From Psychrobacter sp. P11G3 (GTDB taxonomy: Bacteria > Pseudomonadota > Gammaproteobacteria > Pseudomonadales > Moraxellaceae): DNA of 64,000 nt. The position numbers were made by a program, and so were the translations under genes. Under the pieces are notes generated by a model. It did not search any database and was not told where the DNA came from. It saw only the letters and a list, made by a program, of their open reading frames with translations. Each line of letters opens with the position of its first letter. Positions within the stretch are counted from its first letter, which is position 1. Positions 9,011 to 18,578 of the stretch are shown here, piece after piece. Location: the NCBI RefSeq assembly GCF_001435845.1, contig NZ_CM003596.1:1922001-1986000 (forward strand). Reading direction: 5' to 3'.

Positions 9011-9841
9011 TTAGATATGTAGCGCGTGTCCACAACGATCGCAAAAGTCTGCCCCTACTGCATGGCCGAACTTACCACAGTTTGGACAAGTCACTGGGTT
9101 AAGTTGTGGACGCATGTTACGTGCTAGCTCTGATGTGAAAATACCTGTTGGTACAGCAATAATCGAATAACCAGTGATCATGACCATGGTTGCAATTGCT
9201 TGGCCGAGTGGTGTTTTGGGTGACATATCACCGTAGCCAACCGTCGTCATCGTAACAACGGCCCAGTAGATAGACAATGGAATACTGGTAAATCCATTTT
9301 CCGGCCCTTCTACCACATAAATAATTGAACCAAAGATGGTTACTAACAATACAAGCGATAGGAAGAAAACCGTAATTTTCTGCTGACTGGTTTTTAATGC
9401 GGATGCCAAAAACCCAGCCTGTTGCATATAAGCTTTGAGCTTAAGAACACGGAACACACGTAAAATACGTAATACCCGTATCACGAGTAGATACTGCACG
9501 CCTACAAACATTAGGCTCAAATAACTTGGCAATACAGACAGTAAGTCTACTATTCCAAAGAAACTAAAAGCATATCGTAAGCGGTTGGGTGCTGAAAACA
9601 GCCTTAACGCATACTCAATGGTAAACAAAATGGTAAAAAACCACTCTGCATAAAAGAACAACGTGCCATACTGCAAACGCATATATAGCACACTATCAAG
9701 CATGACGACGGCCACACTGGCTAAAATTGCAATCAGCAATACAATATCAAAGAGCTTACCCAGACGAGTATCTGTGCCTTCAATAATGATATGCGTACGG
9801 TTACGCAAGTGTGTAAGAGCTTCGGCGGTTGGTTGCTTCAT
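9011..9841 (-). CDS. Voltage-gated-type potassium channel with C-terminal zinc ribbon
   Basis: Six-transmembrane cation channel of the KvAP/Kch type. S1-S3 span about residues 30-110. S4 is a regular Arg ladder at about 121-137 (IRVLRILRVFRVLKLK), as in a voltage sensor. The pore loop carries TTVGYGD at 199-205, the K+ selectivity filter, before the inner helix. After about 250 the protein ends in a four-Cys zinc ribbon (Cys252, 255, 267, 270: CPNC and CDRC). There is no RCK domain. The gene stands alone, converging with the UbiB-like gene. No strong ribosome-binding site is visible before the ATG. Confidence 0.9.
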   Translation of the reverse strand: MKQPTAEALTHLRNRTHIIIEGTDTRLGKLFDIVLLIAILASVAVVMLDSVLYMRLQYGTLFFYAEWFFTILFTIEYALRLFSAPNRLRYAFSFFGIVDLLSVLPSYLSLMFVGVQYLLVIRVLRILRVFRVLKLKAYMQQAGFLASALKTSQQKITVFFLSLVLLVTIFGSIIYVVEGPENGFTSIPLSIYWAVVTMTTVGYGDMSPKTPLGQAIATMVMITGYSIIAVPTGIFTSELARNMRPQLNPVTCPNCGKFGHAVGADFCDRCGHALHI

Positions 9842-10158
9842 AGAATCAGTACTTTATAAAATCAATGGCTTGATAGCACGCAATGACTTAAAATGTGATG
9901 GATAAGGGCAAGTTGGTCAAAATAGCTAAAACTGGTTTATAATATCGCTCACCTATCACAGTGAATACAATCTATAAGTTGCCACAGTGTAGCAAAAAAG
10001 CACTCTCAACAACATACAAATCATTAACGTGCCAGTAGCGCTACTACCTCAAATAGACAAAGTAATGATAGTATAAAATTAGGCAATCAGATACCGAAGG
10101 TTGTTGTTGATCACTCTTTTTACCCATAAAAATAGTACGTAGAACTTAAGGATGTTAT
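9842..10158. other. Intergenic region between K+ channel and yebC
   Basis: 317 bases between divergent genes. It contains the ribosome-binding site of yebC (AAGGA, about 7 bases before the ATG). I see no further gene, RNA or convincing promoter. Confidence 0.3.
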
Positions 10159-10908
10159 ATGGCAGGCCATTCAAAATGGGCAAATATTAAACACCGTAAA
10201 GCCCGTCAGGATGCAGTAAGGGGTAAGATATTTACCAAAATTATTCGTGAAATCGTTTCAGCTGCCAAACAAGGCGATCCCGATCCTGACAAAAACCCAC
10301 GCTTACGTGCCGTTATCGAAAAAGCCCTATCCGTCAATATGACGCGCGACACGATTAATCGTGCTGTCGATCGTGGCACAGGTGGCGGCGATAATGAGAA
10401 TATGGAAGAAGTCAGTTACGAGGGTTATGGTGTTGGTGGTGTGGCTGTATTGGTCGAAACCATGACGGATAACCTTAATCGTACGGTCAGCGAAGTACGT
10501 CATGCTTTTACCAAGAATGATGGTAATCTTGGCACATCAGGCTCAGTGGCGTATTTATTCACTAAACGTGGCGAGATCACTTTTAACGATGTCAGCTTAG
10601 AAGATGAAGTCATGCTCGTTGCACTAGATGCGGGCGCCGTTGATATCGAAAATGATGGCGAAAGCTTACTCGTTATCACTGAATGGGAAAGCTTCGGTCA
10701 AGTTCAAGATGCCCTTAATGCGGCTGGTCTTGTTTCTGACAATGCCGAAGTCACTATGTCACCATCTACCACGGCTGAGATCGACAATGTTGATGATGCT
10801 GAAAAGATCATAAAGATGATTGATATGTTGGAAGATGCCGATGATGTACAAGAAGTTTATACTAACGTGAACTTCTCTGCGGAAGTCATGGCTCAGCTTG
10901 AAGCATAA
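10159..10908 (+). CDS. yebC: YebC/PmpR-family regulator (TACO1 family)
   Basis: Opens with the diagnostic [18 protein letters not shown]. This family is reported as DNA-binding repressor (PmpR) in some species and as a translation factor easing ribosome stalling at proline-rich stretches in others. The three-domain length of 249 aa is standard. In many genomes yebC precedes ruvC-ruvA-ruvB; here it is followed by a terminator and a converging ogt gene, so that link is lost. Confidence 0.93.
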   Translation: MAGHSKWANIKHRKARQDAVRGKIFTKIIREIVSAAKQGDPDPDKNPRLRAVIEKALSVNMTRDTINRAVDRGTGGGDNENMEEVSYEGYGVGGVAVLVETMTDNLNRTVSEVRHAFTKNDGNLGTSGSVAYLFTKRGEITFNDVSLEDEVMLVALDAGAVDIENDGESLLVITEWESFGQVQDALNAAGLVSDNAEVTMSPSTTAEIDNVDDAEKIIKMIDMLEDADDVQEVYTNVNFSAEVMAQLEA

Positions 10909-10926
10909 GCGTATTAATTGTTCAAT

Positions 10927-10966
10927 AAAAAGGCCCAGATACTAAAAGTATTTGGCCCTTTTTTAT
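10927..10966 (+). terminator. Intrinsic terminator after yebC
   Basis: A 16-bp stem with one C/C mismatch and one G/T wobble: 10927-10942 pairs with 10948-10963 around loop TAAAA, followed by a T-tract. The A5 run on the 5' side means it may also stop the converging ogt transcript. Confidence 0.85.
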
Positions 10967-10988
10967 TAAGACAGATTTGGACTCAGTT

Positions 10989-11555
10989 TTACGTCCAACT
11001 TCCTTCTAGTGCTAATAAATACTCTTTTTTATCTAGCCCGCCTGTATAGCCACCAAGTTTGCCATCGCTTGCAATCACTCGATGACAAGGCACGATAATG
11101 CTAAAAGGATTTTTGCCATTGGCCTGCGCAACCGCACGGAATCCCTTTGGACTGTTGACACGCTGCGCGAGGGTAGCATAGCTAATGGTTTCGCCATACT
11201 CAATACCTTGCAGTGCCTGCCATACTCTTTGCTGAAACTCAGTGCCCATAGAAAAATCCAAAGGCAAGTCTAACGTCTTACGTTTACCATCAGCATAGTC
11301 TTTAAGTTGAAAAATCGTTTCTATTAATAACGCTTGAGCAGGTTCATTCATGCTTAGGCTATTTTTATCTATAAAGGTAAAGTCTTCATCTGTCAGACCA
11401 TAGTACTTTTTAAGTTTGGGTACAGATTTTGAGCTATGCCATGAGTTACCTGCTAGCAGCCAGTTGGCTTCAACGAGCATAGGCTGACCATGCCCATTGA
11501 CACGAGCAATCAGTGTTAATCGATGTGACCCAAAGGCTGCTGTGGTAACTATCAT
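10989..11555 (-). CDS. ogt: Methylated-DNA--protein-cysteine methyltransferase (Ogt/MGMT)
   Basis: Suicide repair protein that moves the methyl group from O6-methylguanine (and O4-methylthymine) to its own Cys. The active-site motif IVPCHRVIASDGKLGGYTGG is intact with Cys at about 157. The DNA-binding helix region is seen in GTEFQQRVWQAL, GETISYATLA and RAVAQANGKNP (Arg finger). The N-terminal domain of about 80 residues is the non-conserved ribonuclease-H-like fold. It follows ftsY by 54 bases on the same strand and may be co-transcribed with it. Confidence 0.93.
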   Translation of the reverse strand: MIVTTAAFGSHRLTLIARVNGHGQPMLVEANWLLAGNSWHSSKSVPKLKKYYGLTDEDFTFIDKNSLSMNEPAQALLIETIFQLKDYADGKRKTLDLPLDFSMGTEFQQRVWQALQGIEYGETISYATLAQRVNSPKGFRAVAQANGKNPFSIIVPCHRVIASDGKLGGYTGGLDKKEYLLALEGSWT

Positions 11556-11609
11556 AGCGTCTACTTCCCTATTCTTTTCAAAATGATTTACCAGCTAAAA
11601 CTGGCTATT

Positions 11610-12989
11610 TTATTCTTTATCGTCGGTCTCGAACAAAGCGGCGACAAATTGCTTCGGACTAAAAGAACGCAAGTCATCAATCGACTCACCCACACCAATA
11701 TAACGGATAGGCACATCTGTCGTTTCGGCAATATTAAATACCACACCACCTTTAGCAGTACCGTCTAGTTTGGTAATAGTAATACCTGTCAGTGGCACAA
11801 CTTTATTAAACAGCTCAACTTGGTTGATAGCATTTTGACCCGTGCCAGCATCCAGCACAATCATACCTTCATGCGGGGCACTTGGATCCGCTTTACGCAT
11901 GACACGTACGACTTTCTCTAACTCTGCCATCAAATGCGTTTTATTTTGCAGACGTCCAGCAGTATCGGCGATAAGCACATCGATATTTTTTGCTTTGGCT
12001 GATTGCATCGCATCAAAAATGACAGAAGCGCTGTCAGAACCATGACCTTGCGCTACCACTGGAATATTATTGCGCTCGCCCCAAATCTGTAGCTGCTCAG
12101 TAGCTGCTGCACGGAACGTATCACCCGCTGCCAGCATGACTGACTTGCCCTCACCTTGTAGACGCTTGGCAAGCTTACCAATCGTTGTGGTTTTCCCTAC
12201 GCCATTGACACCTACTACCAATATAACAAACGGCTTTTTGCTAGTATCAATCACCAATGGCTCAACTTTTGGCGTTAGGATATCAACCAATTCACTTTGC
12301 AATGCTTTATATAAAGAATGAGCATAGATCAAGTCACCACGATCTGTTTGCTCGGTGAGGCTCTTGATGATACGGTTCGTCGCGTTGACACCAATATCAG
12401 CTACCAATAGCTGATCTTCGACTTCTTCTAATAGCTCGTCATCAATCTCTTTACCACCGATTAAGATGCTGACCATGCCTTCGGCTAAGTTTTTGCGTGA
12501 CTTACTGAGGCCCGTTTTCATACGGTTAAACCAGCTGCCCTTTTTCTTATTCTCTTTAGTCTCTTGTGACTCTGTAGCAGGCTCTTTGCTAGTAGCTGCC
12601 TGTGTGTCGCTGTCAGCTACCGGGTTTACACTTGGCGTGTCACCCAATTGCTCTTGCAATGGCATAGCAGGAATGGTTGACGCAGTGTTAGTTTCACTTG
12701 TAGCGGCTGTCTCTGTAGCGCTTGAAAAGCTTTCAGAATTACCCTTAGGGACGTTATGCTCTTCTGTCATAACAATTGGTGTCGCCAAAGCAATATTGTC
12801 TGCAGCATCATTGCTAGAGACGTCTTTATTTACCGTACTGCCCTTTTGTGGAACAACATTCTCTGTTTTATCAATAATGGGCACAGATTGCACCGGTAGA
12901 CTGGGTAAGGTAATATCATCGTCATCTAAGTCGTCAAGACCCGCATCAAGGTTAATGACTACGCGGTTGCTATTGTTTGGGTTGTTCAT
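11610..12989 (-). CDS. ftsY: Signal recognition particle receptor FtsY
   Basis: SRP-type GTPase that docks the ribosome-SRP complex at the inner membrane. The N-terminal acidic, low-complexity A domain covers about residues 1-155 (repeated Asp-Asp, Thr/Ser/Glu-rich). The NG domain follows, with GVNGVGKTTTIGKLA (G1), the DTFRAAA insertion-box motif, DTAGRLQN (G3), TKLDGTAKGG (G4/G5) and the closing GVGESIDDLRSF. The A domain probably provides membrane attachment. The divergent arrangement with M16 peptidase genes is seen in pseudomonads too. Confidence 0.96.
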   Translation of the reverse strand: MNNPNNSNRVVINLDAGLDDLDDDDITLPSLPVQSVPIIDKTENVVPQKGSTVNKDVSSNDAADNIALATPIVMTEEHNVPKGNSESFSSATETAATSETNTASTIPAMPLQEQLGDTPSVNPVADSDTQAATSKEPATESQETKENKKKGSWFNRMKTGLSKSRKNLAEGMVSILIGGKEIDDELLEEVEDQLLVADIGVNATNRIIKSLTEQTDRGDLIYAHSLYKALQSELVDILTPKVEPLVIDTSKKPFVILVVGVNGVGKTTTIGKLAKRLQGEGKSVMLAAGDTFRAAATEQLQIWGERNNIPVVAQGHGSDSASVIFDAMQSAKAKNIDVLIADTAGRLQNKTHLMAELEKVVRVMRKADPSAPHEGMIVLDAGTGQNAINQVELFNKVVPLTGITITKLDGTAKGGVVFNIAETTDVPIRYIGVGESIDDLRSFSPKQFVAALFETDDKE

Positions 12990-13283
12990 AAGTTTGCCCT
13001 AAAAGTTATCACAATCAATTATTTGTTTATTGTTAATGGATTTATAGGTTGTCATCTGGCTACGAGCGACATGACGCTTAATTTTGACCTATTTTAGCAT
13101 AATTCAAGTCATGCTCAGCCCTTACCCTATTAGACTATCTTCAAAATTTATTTGTTTAAAAAATCACTCGATGATTTGAGAAAGTTTTGCTTAAGGTTTG
13201 GACACAAAATTCTGACCTGTTACTTGTCAGACTTCGCCTACTCTACCAAGACTTATTCGATAAATACTTATTAGGAATCCGTT

Positions 13284-13433
13284 ATGTCATTATTCTCTAA
13301 GCACTATAAAAAAATCAGCAGCATCAGTGTGGCTGTTTTATTAACGACGACTATATTGGTGACCGGTTGCACCACGACGCAAGAGTTTAGACCGACTGCT
13401 AGCGTTATGGTTGGTGCTCAGACCTCTTTGTAA
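13284..13433 (+). CDS. Small predicted lipoprotein, 49 aa
   Basis: A 50-codon ORF with its own ribosome-binding site (AGGA, about 8 bases before the ATG). The N-terminus is basic (KHYKK), then a hydrophobic stretch SVAVLLTTTILVTGC ends in a lipobox with Cys29. The mature part is only about 21 residues (CTTTQEFRPTASVMVGAQTSL). I cannot assign it to a named family. It lies 65 bases upstream of the first M16 peptidase gene, itself a predicted lipoprotein, with no terminator between them, so they may be co-transcribed. Its size makes it easy to miss. Confidence 0.72.
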   Translation: MSLFSKHYKKISSISVAVLLTTTILVTGCTTTQEFRPTASVMVGAQTSL

Positions 13434-13498
13434 TGCCTTCTATCACTATGATTAGCATTTAATTATTCTATTATTATTTTATATAAGTAGACCATACC

Positions 13499-14995
13499 AT
13501 GCCATTGTCTTTACCTCTAGCAGCTGCGCCATTACGCGTTGCTTGTGCCTTAGCAGTAGCAGCGTCACTTGCTGCGTGTCAAACCAATACGATGCCTACT
13601 AATTCTGCAACTGCGACAAGCTCAATCACAACAGATAGCTCGGCTCAAAACATATCAGATGAAAATAAAACGAGCAAAGACACACAGTCGTCTGAGTTGA
13701 CAATGGACATGTCAGGTCGACATGAATATCAGTTAGAAAATGGTCTAAAAGTCGTTATAAAAGAAGACCACCGTGCCCCAGTCGCTATGACACAAATCTG
13801 GTACCGAGTGGGCTCGGCAGATGAGCCTCTTGATAAAGGTGGTATCTCTCACTTACTCGAGCATATGATGTTTAAGGGCACGACCAATGTTTCTAGTGAT
13901 GATTATGAGCGGCTAATTGCTAAGTTTGGCGGCGTCAACAATGCCTTTACCAGCTATGACTATACGGGGTACTACGAGCTATTCCCTGCCAATCGCATGC
14001 CATTAGCGTTAGAGCTTGAAGCAGATCGCATGAAAAACCTTATATTCGATGACAAAGAATTTGCCAAAGAGCATCAAGTGGTCATGGAAGAGCGCCGCCA
14101 ACGTACTGATGACAATCCACTTGCCAAAGCGTATGAGTCATTTCGTCTGCTGGCCTTACCTGACAGCCCAAAGGGCGAATCTGTCATTGGACCTATGAAC
14201 GAGCTAGAATCGATTAAACTTTCAGATTTAAAAGACTGGTATAAGACGTGGTATGCACCAAATAATGCAACGTTAGTCATCGTCGGTGACGTGCAACCAC
14301 AAGAAGTACTCACTCAAGTCAAACGTTACTTTGGTGATTTAGAAAAAAGCAACCTACCCAAACGTACTTTTGTGACTCAAAAAGGCTTCCGTGGTTATCA
14401 AAAGGTAGACTCTGAGCAAGCCGTACAAGTGCCCGTTCTACTGATGGGTTACAACGTGCCAAGCCTTGCAACAGCAGGCACCAACAATGAAAAACAAGCT
14501 TATGCCCTGTCACTCGCTCAAGATGTGCTCGATGGCGGCTTATCTGCACGCTTAGAGAGTCGACTGATACGTGAGCAAGGTCTGCTTACCACGGTTGGTA
14601 CTTCTTACGACTTGTTAGATCGCGGAGATGGGCTATTTTTAATACAAGCAACTCCTCGTGAAGGCGTCAGCTTAGAGCAAGCACAACAAGCCATAACCTC
14701 AGAAATAGAAAAGTTAAAAACCGATCCTATTGCCGATGATGAAATCAGTCGCGCCAAGACCAATACGGTGACTGGTTTGATCTATGCACAAGACAGCATG
14801 GAAGGACAAGCACGTATGATTGGCTCGTTACAATCTATCGGTCTAGATGATAGATTACTTGCTAAGTTACCAGCTAAGCTCGATGGTATCAGTATGGCTG
14901 ATATTCAGGCTGCCAGTAAAAAATATTTGGTCAAAGACAACTTAACGGTGATGCATGTCGTGCCACCTAAAGACAATAAAACCTCAGCGAAATAG
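13499..14995 (+). CDS. M16-family zinc metallopeptidase (catalytic-type subunit), predicted lipoprotein
   Basis: Pitrilysin/M16 peptidase. A signal segment ends in LAAC (Cys27), suggesting a lipoprotein, followed by a Ser/Thr/Asn-rich linker to about residue 66. The inverted zinc motif HxxEH is intact in HLLEHMMFKG (His118, Glu121, His122), with the distal acidic region ALELEADRM downstream. The inactive C-terminal M16 domain follows (LVIVGDVQPQEV, then the LLMGYNVPS region). The 498 aa correspond to two M16 repeats. The adjacent second M16 gene lacks HxxEH, so the two probably form a heterodimer in the periplasm. Confidence 0.9.
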   Translation: MPLSLPLAAAPLRVACALAVAASLAACQTNTMPTNSATATSSITTDSSAQNISDENKTSKDTQSSELTMDMSGRHEYQLENGLKVVIKEDHRAPVAMTQIWYRVGSADEPLDKGGISHLLEHMMFKGTTNVSSDDYERLIAKFGGVNNAFTSYDYTGYYELFPANRMPLALELEADRMKNLIFDDKEFAKEHQVVMEERRQRTDDNPLAKAYESFRLLALPDSPKGESVIGPMNELESIKLSDLKDWYKTWYAPNNATLVIVGDVQPQEVLTQVKRYFGDLEKSNLPKRTFVTQKGFRGYQKVDSEQAVQVPVLLMGYNVPSLATAGTNNEKQAYALSLAQDVLDGGLSARLESRLIREQGLLTTVGTSYDLLDRGDGLFLIQATPREGVSLEQAQQAITSEIEKLKTDPIADDEISRAKTNTVTGLIYAQDSMEGQARMIGSLQSIGLDDRLLAKLPAKLDGISMADIQAASKKYLVKDNLTVMHVVPPKDNKTSAK

Positions 14996-15062
14996 TAGTT
15001 GCCTATTATCAAACGTCTCATAAAAATGGCCATAACACCGTATTCTTAATAAGAAGAAACTC

Positions 15063-16640
15063 ATGATTCAGAATAAATACGACTTTAAAGCAAAACAAAA
15101 ATCTTTTAAGACTGCTTCATCCTCTATAAGTAGCACTATCGCATCTAAAAAGCGAGCCTACCTCAGTGCTAGCGTAATTTTTGCTTTTAGCATCTTGGCG
15201 ACTACTGCTCAAGCTGATACAACAGCTGCTGAAGATTACCGCTCACCTGCTGCAGTCGATGCAAGTGCGCCCATTGCTGCCTTATCTAAACTGACCAGCT
15301 TAGACGATGACAAACCTTTAAAAGTCACCGTACCAACCATTCAACAGTTTAAGACCAAGTCTGGCGTACCTGTTATGTTTGTACAAACGACCACCTTGCC
15401 AATCGTCGATGTGGATTTGCGTTTTAATGCTGGTAGCGCGCGTGATGGTAGTATCAAAAAAGAAAGTTTTGGTATTGCTAATATGACAGCGACGATGCTC
15501 GAACAGGGCTCAAAAAGCCTAGATGAAAACGCATTTACACGTGCAGTGGAAACGTTGGGCATTAATTTAAGCAGTAGTGCTTATAAGGATATGTTTATCG
15601 TTTCACTGCGTAGCCTATCTGATGATAAGCATCTCCTGCCAGCCATTGACTTAATGACACAGATGGTAAGTGAGCCTACGTTTGACGAGCAAGTTCTAGC
15701 TCGCAATAAAGCAAGACTGTTGGTCGGCCTGCAGCAACAGAAACAAGATCCCAATAGCCTAGCAAGTATCGCTTTCAATGATGCTCTATATGGTACTCAC
15801 CCTTACGCGCATCCATCAGTCGGCACGCTAGAAAGCGTTCCTACGATTGAGAAACAACAACTGATAGACTTTAAAAATAAATATCTAGTGGCAGCAAACG
15901 CATCTGTTGCTATGACCGGCAACCTGACATTAGAACAAGCGAAAAAACTGGCAGAAGACATCACTGCTAAATTACCTACTGGCCAAGCTGCAACTGACTT
16001 ACCTGAGCCGAAACCGCTGACTAAAGCGCAGCACGTTCATATTCCATTTCCAAGCACTCAAACCACTGTCCTTATGGGACAGCTGGGTAGTAAACGAGCT
16101 ACCGACCCAATAGCACAGCAGCAGCAGACCAACTTTGCTGTTGGAAACGAAGTCATGGCAGGCAGTGATTTTAATGCGCGGCTAATGACGGAGGTGAGAC
16201 AAAACCTTGGCTATACTTATGGAATCTCAGGATCGATGAATCCAATGCTCTCTCGAGGTCCCTACCAGATTGGTTTTTCAACACGTAATGACAAGGCGCG
16301 TGCGGCCATTGATGCAAGCTTAGCGGTTATCAACGAAACGCTGGACAAGGGCATCACTAATAATGAGATGCGCTTGACTACAGACAATCTGAAAAACAGC
16401 TTCCCGATGGGATTTGCGAGCAATGCAGGTATTAATGGCTTACTCGGAATGATGAATTTTTACCAATTACCGAATAACTACTTAGCTGACTATACCAATC
16501 GTATTGATCAAGTCACTCTTTCAGAGGTCAATCAAACCATGCGAGATACGCTAAAGCCTGATAATTTTTTAATAGTTACAGTTGGGCAAGAAGATCCGTG
16601 GAAAGAAAAGAAAGCGGCAAAGAAAACCAGTAAGAAATAA
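15063..16640 (+). CDS. M16-family peptidase-like protein lacking the zinc motif (partner subunit)
   Basis: Secreted M16 homologue. A signal peptide-like segment ends near AQADTTA (about residue 51). The place of the HxxEH helix is taken by GIANMTATMLEQGSK, so no zinc site is present. The C-terminal domain keeps the Arg/Tyr substrate-binding pair expected of the non-catalytic partner (RLMTEVRQNLGYTYGISG). The Lys-rich end (KEKKAAKKTSKK) is unusual. It begins 67 bases after the catalytic-type gene. Paired M16 genes with divided roles are known in pseudomonads and resemble the mitochondrial alpha/beta processing peptidase. Confidence 0.87.
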   Translation: MIQNKYDFKAKQKSFKTASSSISSTIASKKRAYLSASVIFAFSILATTAQADTTAAEDYRSPAAVDASAPIAALSKLTSLDDDKPLKVTVPTIQQFKTKSGVPVMFVQTTTLPIVDVDLRFNAGSARDGSIKKESFGIANMTATMLEQGSKSLDENAFTRAVETLGINLSSSAYKDMFIVSLRSLSDDKHLLPAIDLMTQMVSEPTFDEQVLARNKARLLVGLQQQKQDPNSLASIAFNDALYGTHPYAHPSVGTLESVPTIEKQQLIDFKNKYLVAANASVAMTGNLTLEQAKKLAEDITAKLPTGQAATDLPEPKPLTKAQHVHIPFPSTQTTVLMGQLGSKRATDPIAQQQQTNFAVGNEVMAGSDFNARLMTEVRQNLGYTYGISGSMNPMLSRGPYQIGFSTRNDKARAAIDASLAVINETLDKGITNNEMRLTTDNLKNSFPMGFASNAGINGLLGMMNFYQLPNNYLADYTNRIDQVTLSEVNQTMRDTLKPDNFLIVTVGQEDPWKEKKAAKKTSKK

Positions 16641-16786
16641 ATTGCTATGAAGCAATATTAGAAATAAGCGTTATCAATCAAATGGACGTATTATAAATGG
16701 TAAAGAATACTACTTATAATATGTCCATTAATATTTGAACGGCTATAATCTTTAAATAAGAAGTGAAATATTAGAAATGCTTAGTA

Positions 16787-17362
16787 TTAAGAATACTTGG
16801 CGTCAGAAATTTTTAGCGCAACATCATAGACAAAATGCTCAGGCTTATGGGTAGCCCCGTTATAGCTCAAACGGATAACATGCTTATCATAAGACGTCAC
16901 TTTATAATTACCATTGGCAAAGTTGTGTAGCGTTGGCACAATTAATAGCGCTTCTATTTGACGGTTATCTACTTTAACATTGAGGCGCTGACCCTCTCGC
17001 GGATATAAAAAATAATCACAGTAGTCATTTACCATGACCTCTGATATACGTTCGATAACCTGATTACCCGTTTCTTCCTGAATTAGTTTTGGACAGACAT
17101 CAGAGCGCTTAGAGGCCAAACGAGCATAAGAGTTCTTGATACTATCTTCTATCTCTTTAGAGCTTTGTATATGTCTATCAGCCTTATCCGTCACTATCAT
17201 ATTGTTTTCAGAGGACATCTCTGTACTACACGCACTAATCAGTAATACCGACATAAGTGCAGAAGTAAACAAAGCACCATACCTATAGTTCGAGTGCAAA
17301 AAACTTTGCTTCTCGTTATTTAATTTATGATAGTTTTTCATTGTCGAGCGCTGATTTTTCAT
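16787..17362 (-). CDS. Predicted lipoprotein, function unknown
   Basis: Hydrophobic segment ALFTSALMSVLLISAC with a lipobox Cys at about 45 (from the ATG at 17362); a second in-frame ATG at 17341 would shorten the unusually long basic/polar leader. The mature domain of about 145 residues has two cysteines (Cys-Pro and Asp-Tyr-Cys-Asp-Tyr-Phe) and an alternating pattern like a beta-rich fold near the end (NYKVTSYDKHVIRLSYNG). I do not recognise the family. It lies upstream of no obvious operon partner; the M15-like gene follows on its right on the same strand. Confidence 0.65.
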   Translation of the reverse strand: MKNQRSTMKNYHKLNNEKQSFLHSNYRYGALFTSALMSVLLISACSTEMSSENNMIVTDKADRHIQSSKEIEDSIKNSYARLASKRSDVCPKLIQEETGNQVIERISEVMVNDYCDYFLYPREGQRLNVKVDNRQIEALLIVPTLHNFANGNYKVTSYDKHVIRLSYNGATHKPEHFVYDVALKISDAKYS

Positions 17363-17630
17363 AGTTTTCGCTTAAAGTAAATTTGGTGGTTTTCTTTATA
17401 AGCCATGAAAATATAAAGGCGATTGATAACACATATTATTAAAGCATAGTTTTTAAAGACCAAACAAATTTTTAATGAACTCATGCGTCTATCCTATGAA
17501 TCCTACCAAATAATTACAAAATTATTATTTTTAGTAAACACCGGAATAGTATATATAAAAATGAATATATATCTAGCGTTATCTCGGCTAACTTTATAAT
17601 TATTTGAATTCTCGATTCTTGATAACTCAA

Positions 17631-18578
17631 TTAATAGCGGCAAGAAGAGGAACTACTAGCGTGATTGAATCCCCATTTGCGATAACCATCAGTATCTAAA
17701 TGAATAGCCCCTGTCGCATATAATCCTAAGCCAAAGTTATAAGGCTGTCCTTGATACTGCCAAAACTGACATAAGCCATCATGCATGGTACTCAAGCGCC
17801 ATAGATTGTCTTCATACTCAGGTACCCAGATATCGATAGCACTTGCATTCATATGCTTACTACCGTCTGCCCCGCCTGCACAATCATTCAAACCTGGGTT
17901 ACGATATACCGAACGTATCTCACTGCTGAGTGGTAAAATGCCTTGGTTTTTCAACTCACTATAAAGGCGTAATGTTGGTACAATGTTAGACCATAGTTCT
18001 TGAGGTGGCAGTTGATAAGGCTCATATCCGCATTTACTCCAACTACGGGCAGTCGTCAGCAGTTGAGACAATGGCGGTACATTCTGTGATCCGACTCGTG
18101 CGCTAAGATAACGCTCATACTCTGCTACTTGTCTGGCACGATAACTATTGCTATTTAACCATGCATTAAAGTCCATATTCATAGAATCGTTATAAGCACC
18201 ATTATAGGTGTTGTTTGCTGTACTATAAGTAGTACCGCGTCTCACTACATTCACACGTTTGTTTTCTTCAATAGACAACCTAGCATCAATCTCGAAATCA
18301 CGCTGTTTTTGTACAATCAAGTTTTGCATACTGTCGCCATTTGATGCATTCGCACCACTCAACATGGTGACACCAGGACGCTGATATGAGCTATTGGTAG
18401 AGGGTGTTATATACGCATTACTGTTATTGCTTGTACTGCTACTTTGACGTATTTGAATACGGCGTTCACTATCATCACTGATAATAACGGCATGAGCACT
18501 GACACTGCCAGCACATAGGATAAGGGTAATAATAGGTTGGCAAATTTGCCTATACGCATGGGTTTTTGATTTTATCAT
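17631..18578 (-). CDS. Secreted M15-like (D-Ala-D-Ala carboxypeptidase-type) protein
   Basis: The N-terminal signal peptide is LILCAGSVSAHA, followed by a Ser/Asn-rich region to about residue 150. The C-terminal domain carries the zinc-ligand pattern of peptidase M15 (M15_3-like): SEIRSVYRNPGLN, KHMNASAIDIW (His and Asp ligands) and GAIHLDTDGYRKWG (third His). That fold cleaves peptidoglycan peptides, so a periplasmic cell-wall hydrolase is likely. The Ser/Asn-rich part and the Cys pairs (SKCGYEP, NDCAGGADG, GLCQFW, SSCRY) are unlike simple carboxypeptidases and may form disulfides. Specificity is not predictable. Confidence 0.75.
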   Translation of the reverse strand: MIKSKTHAYRQICQPIITLILCAGSVSAHAVIISDDSERRIQIRQSSSTSNNSNAYITPSTNSSYQRPGVTMLSGANASNGDSMQNLIVQKQRDFEIDARLSIEENKRVNVVRRGTTYSTANNTYNGAYNDSMNMDFNAWLNSNSYRARQVAEYERYLSARVGSQNVPPLSQLLTTARSWSKCGYEPYQLPPQELWSNIVPTLRLYSELKNQGILPLSSEIRSVYRNPGLNDCAGGADGSKHMNASAIDIWVPEYEDNLWRLSTMHDGLCQFWQYQGQPYNFGLGLYATGAIHLDTDGYRKWGFNHASSSSSCRY

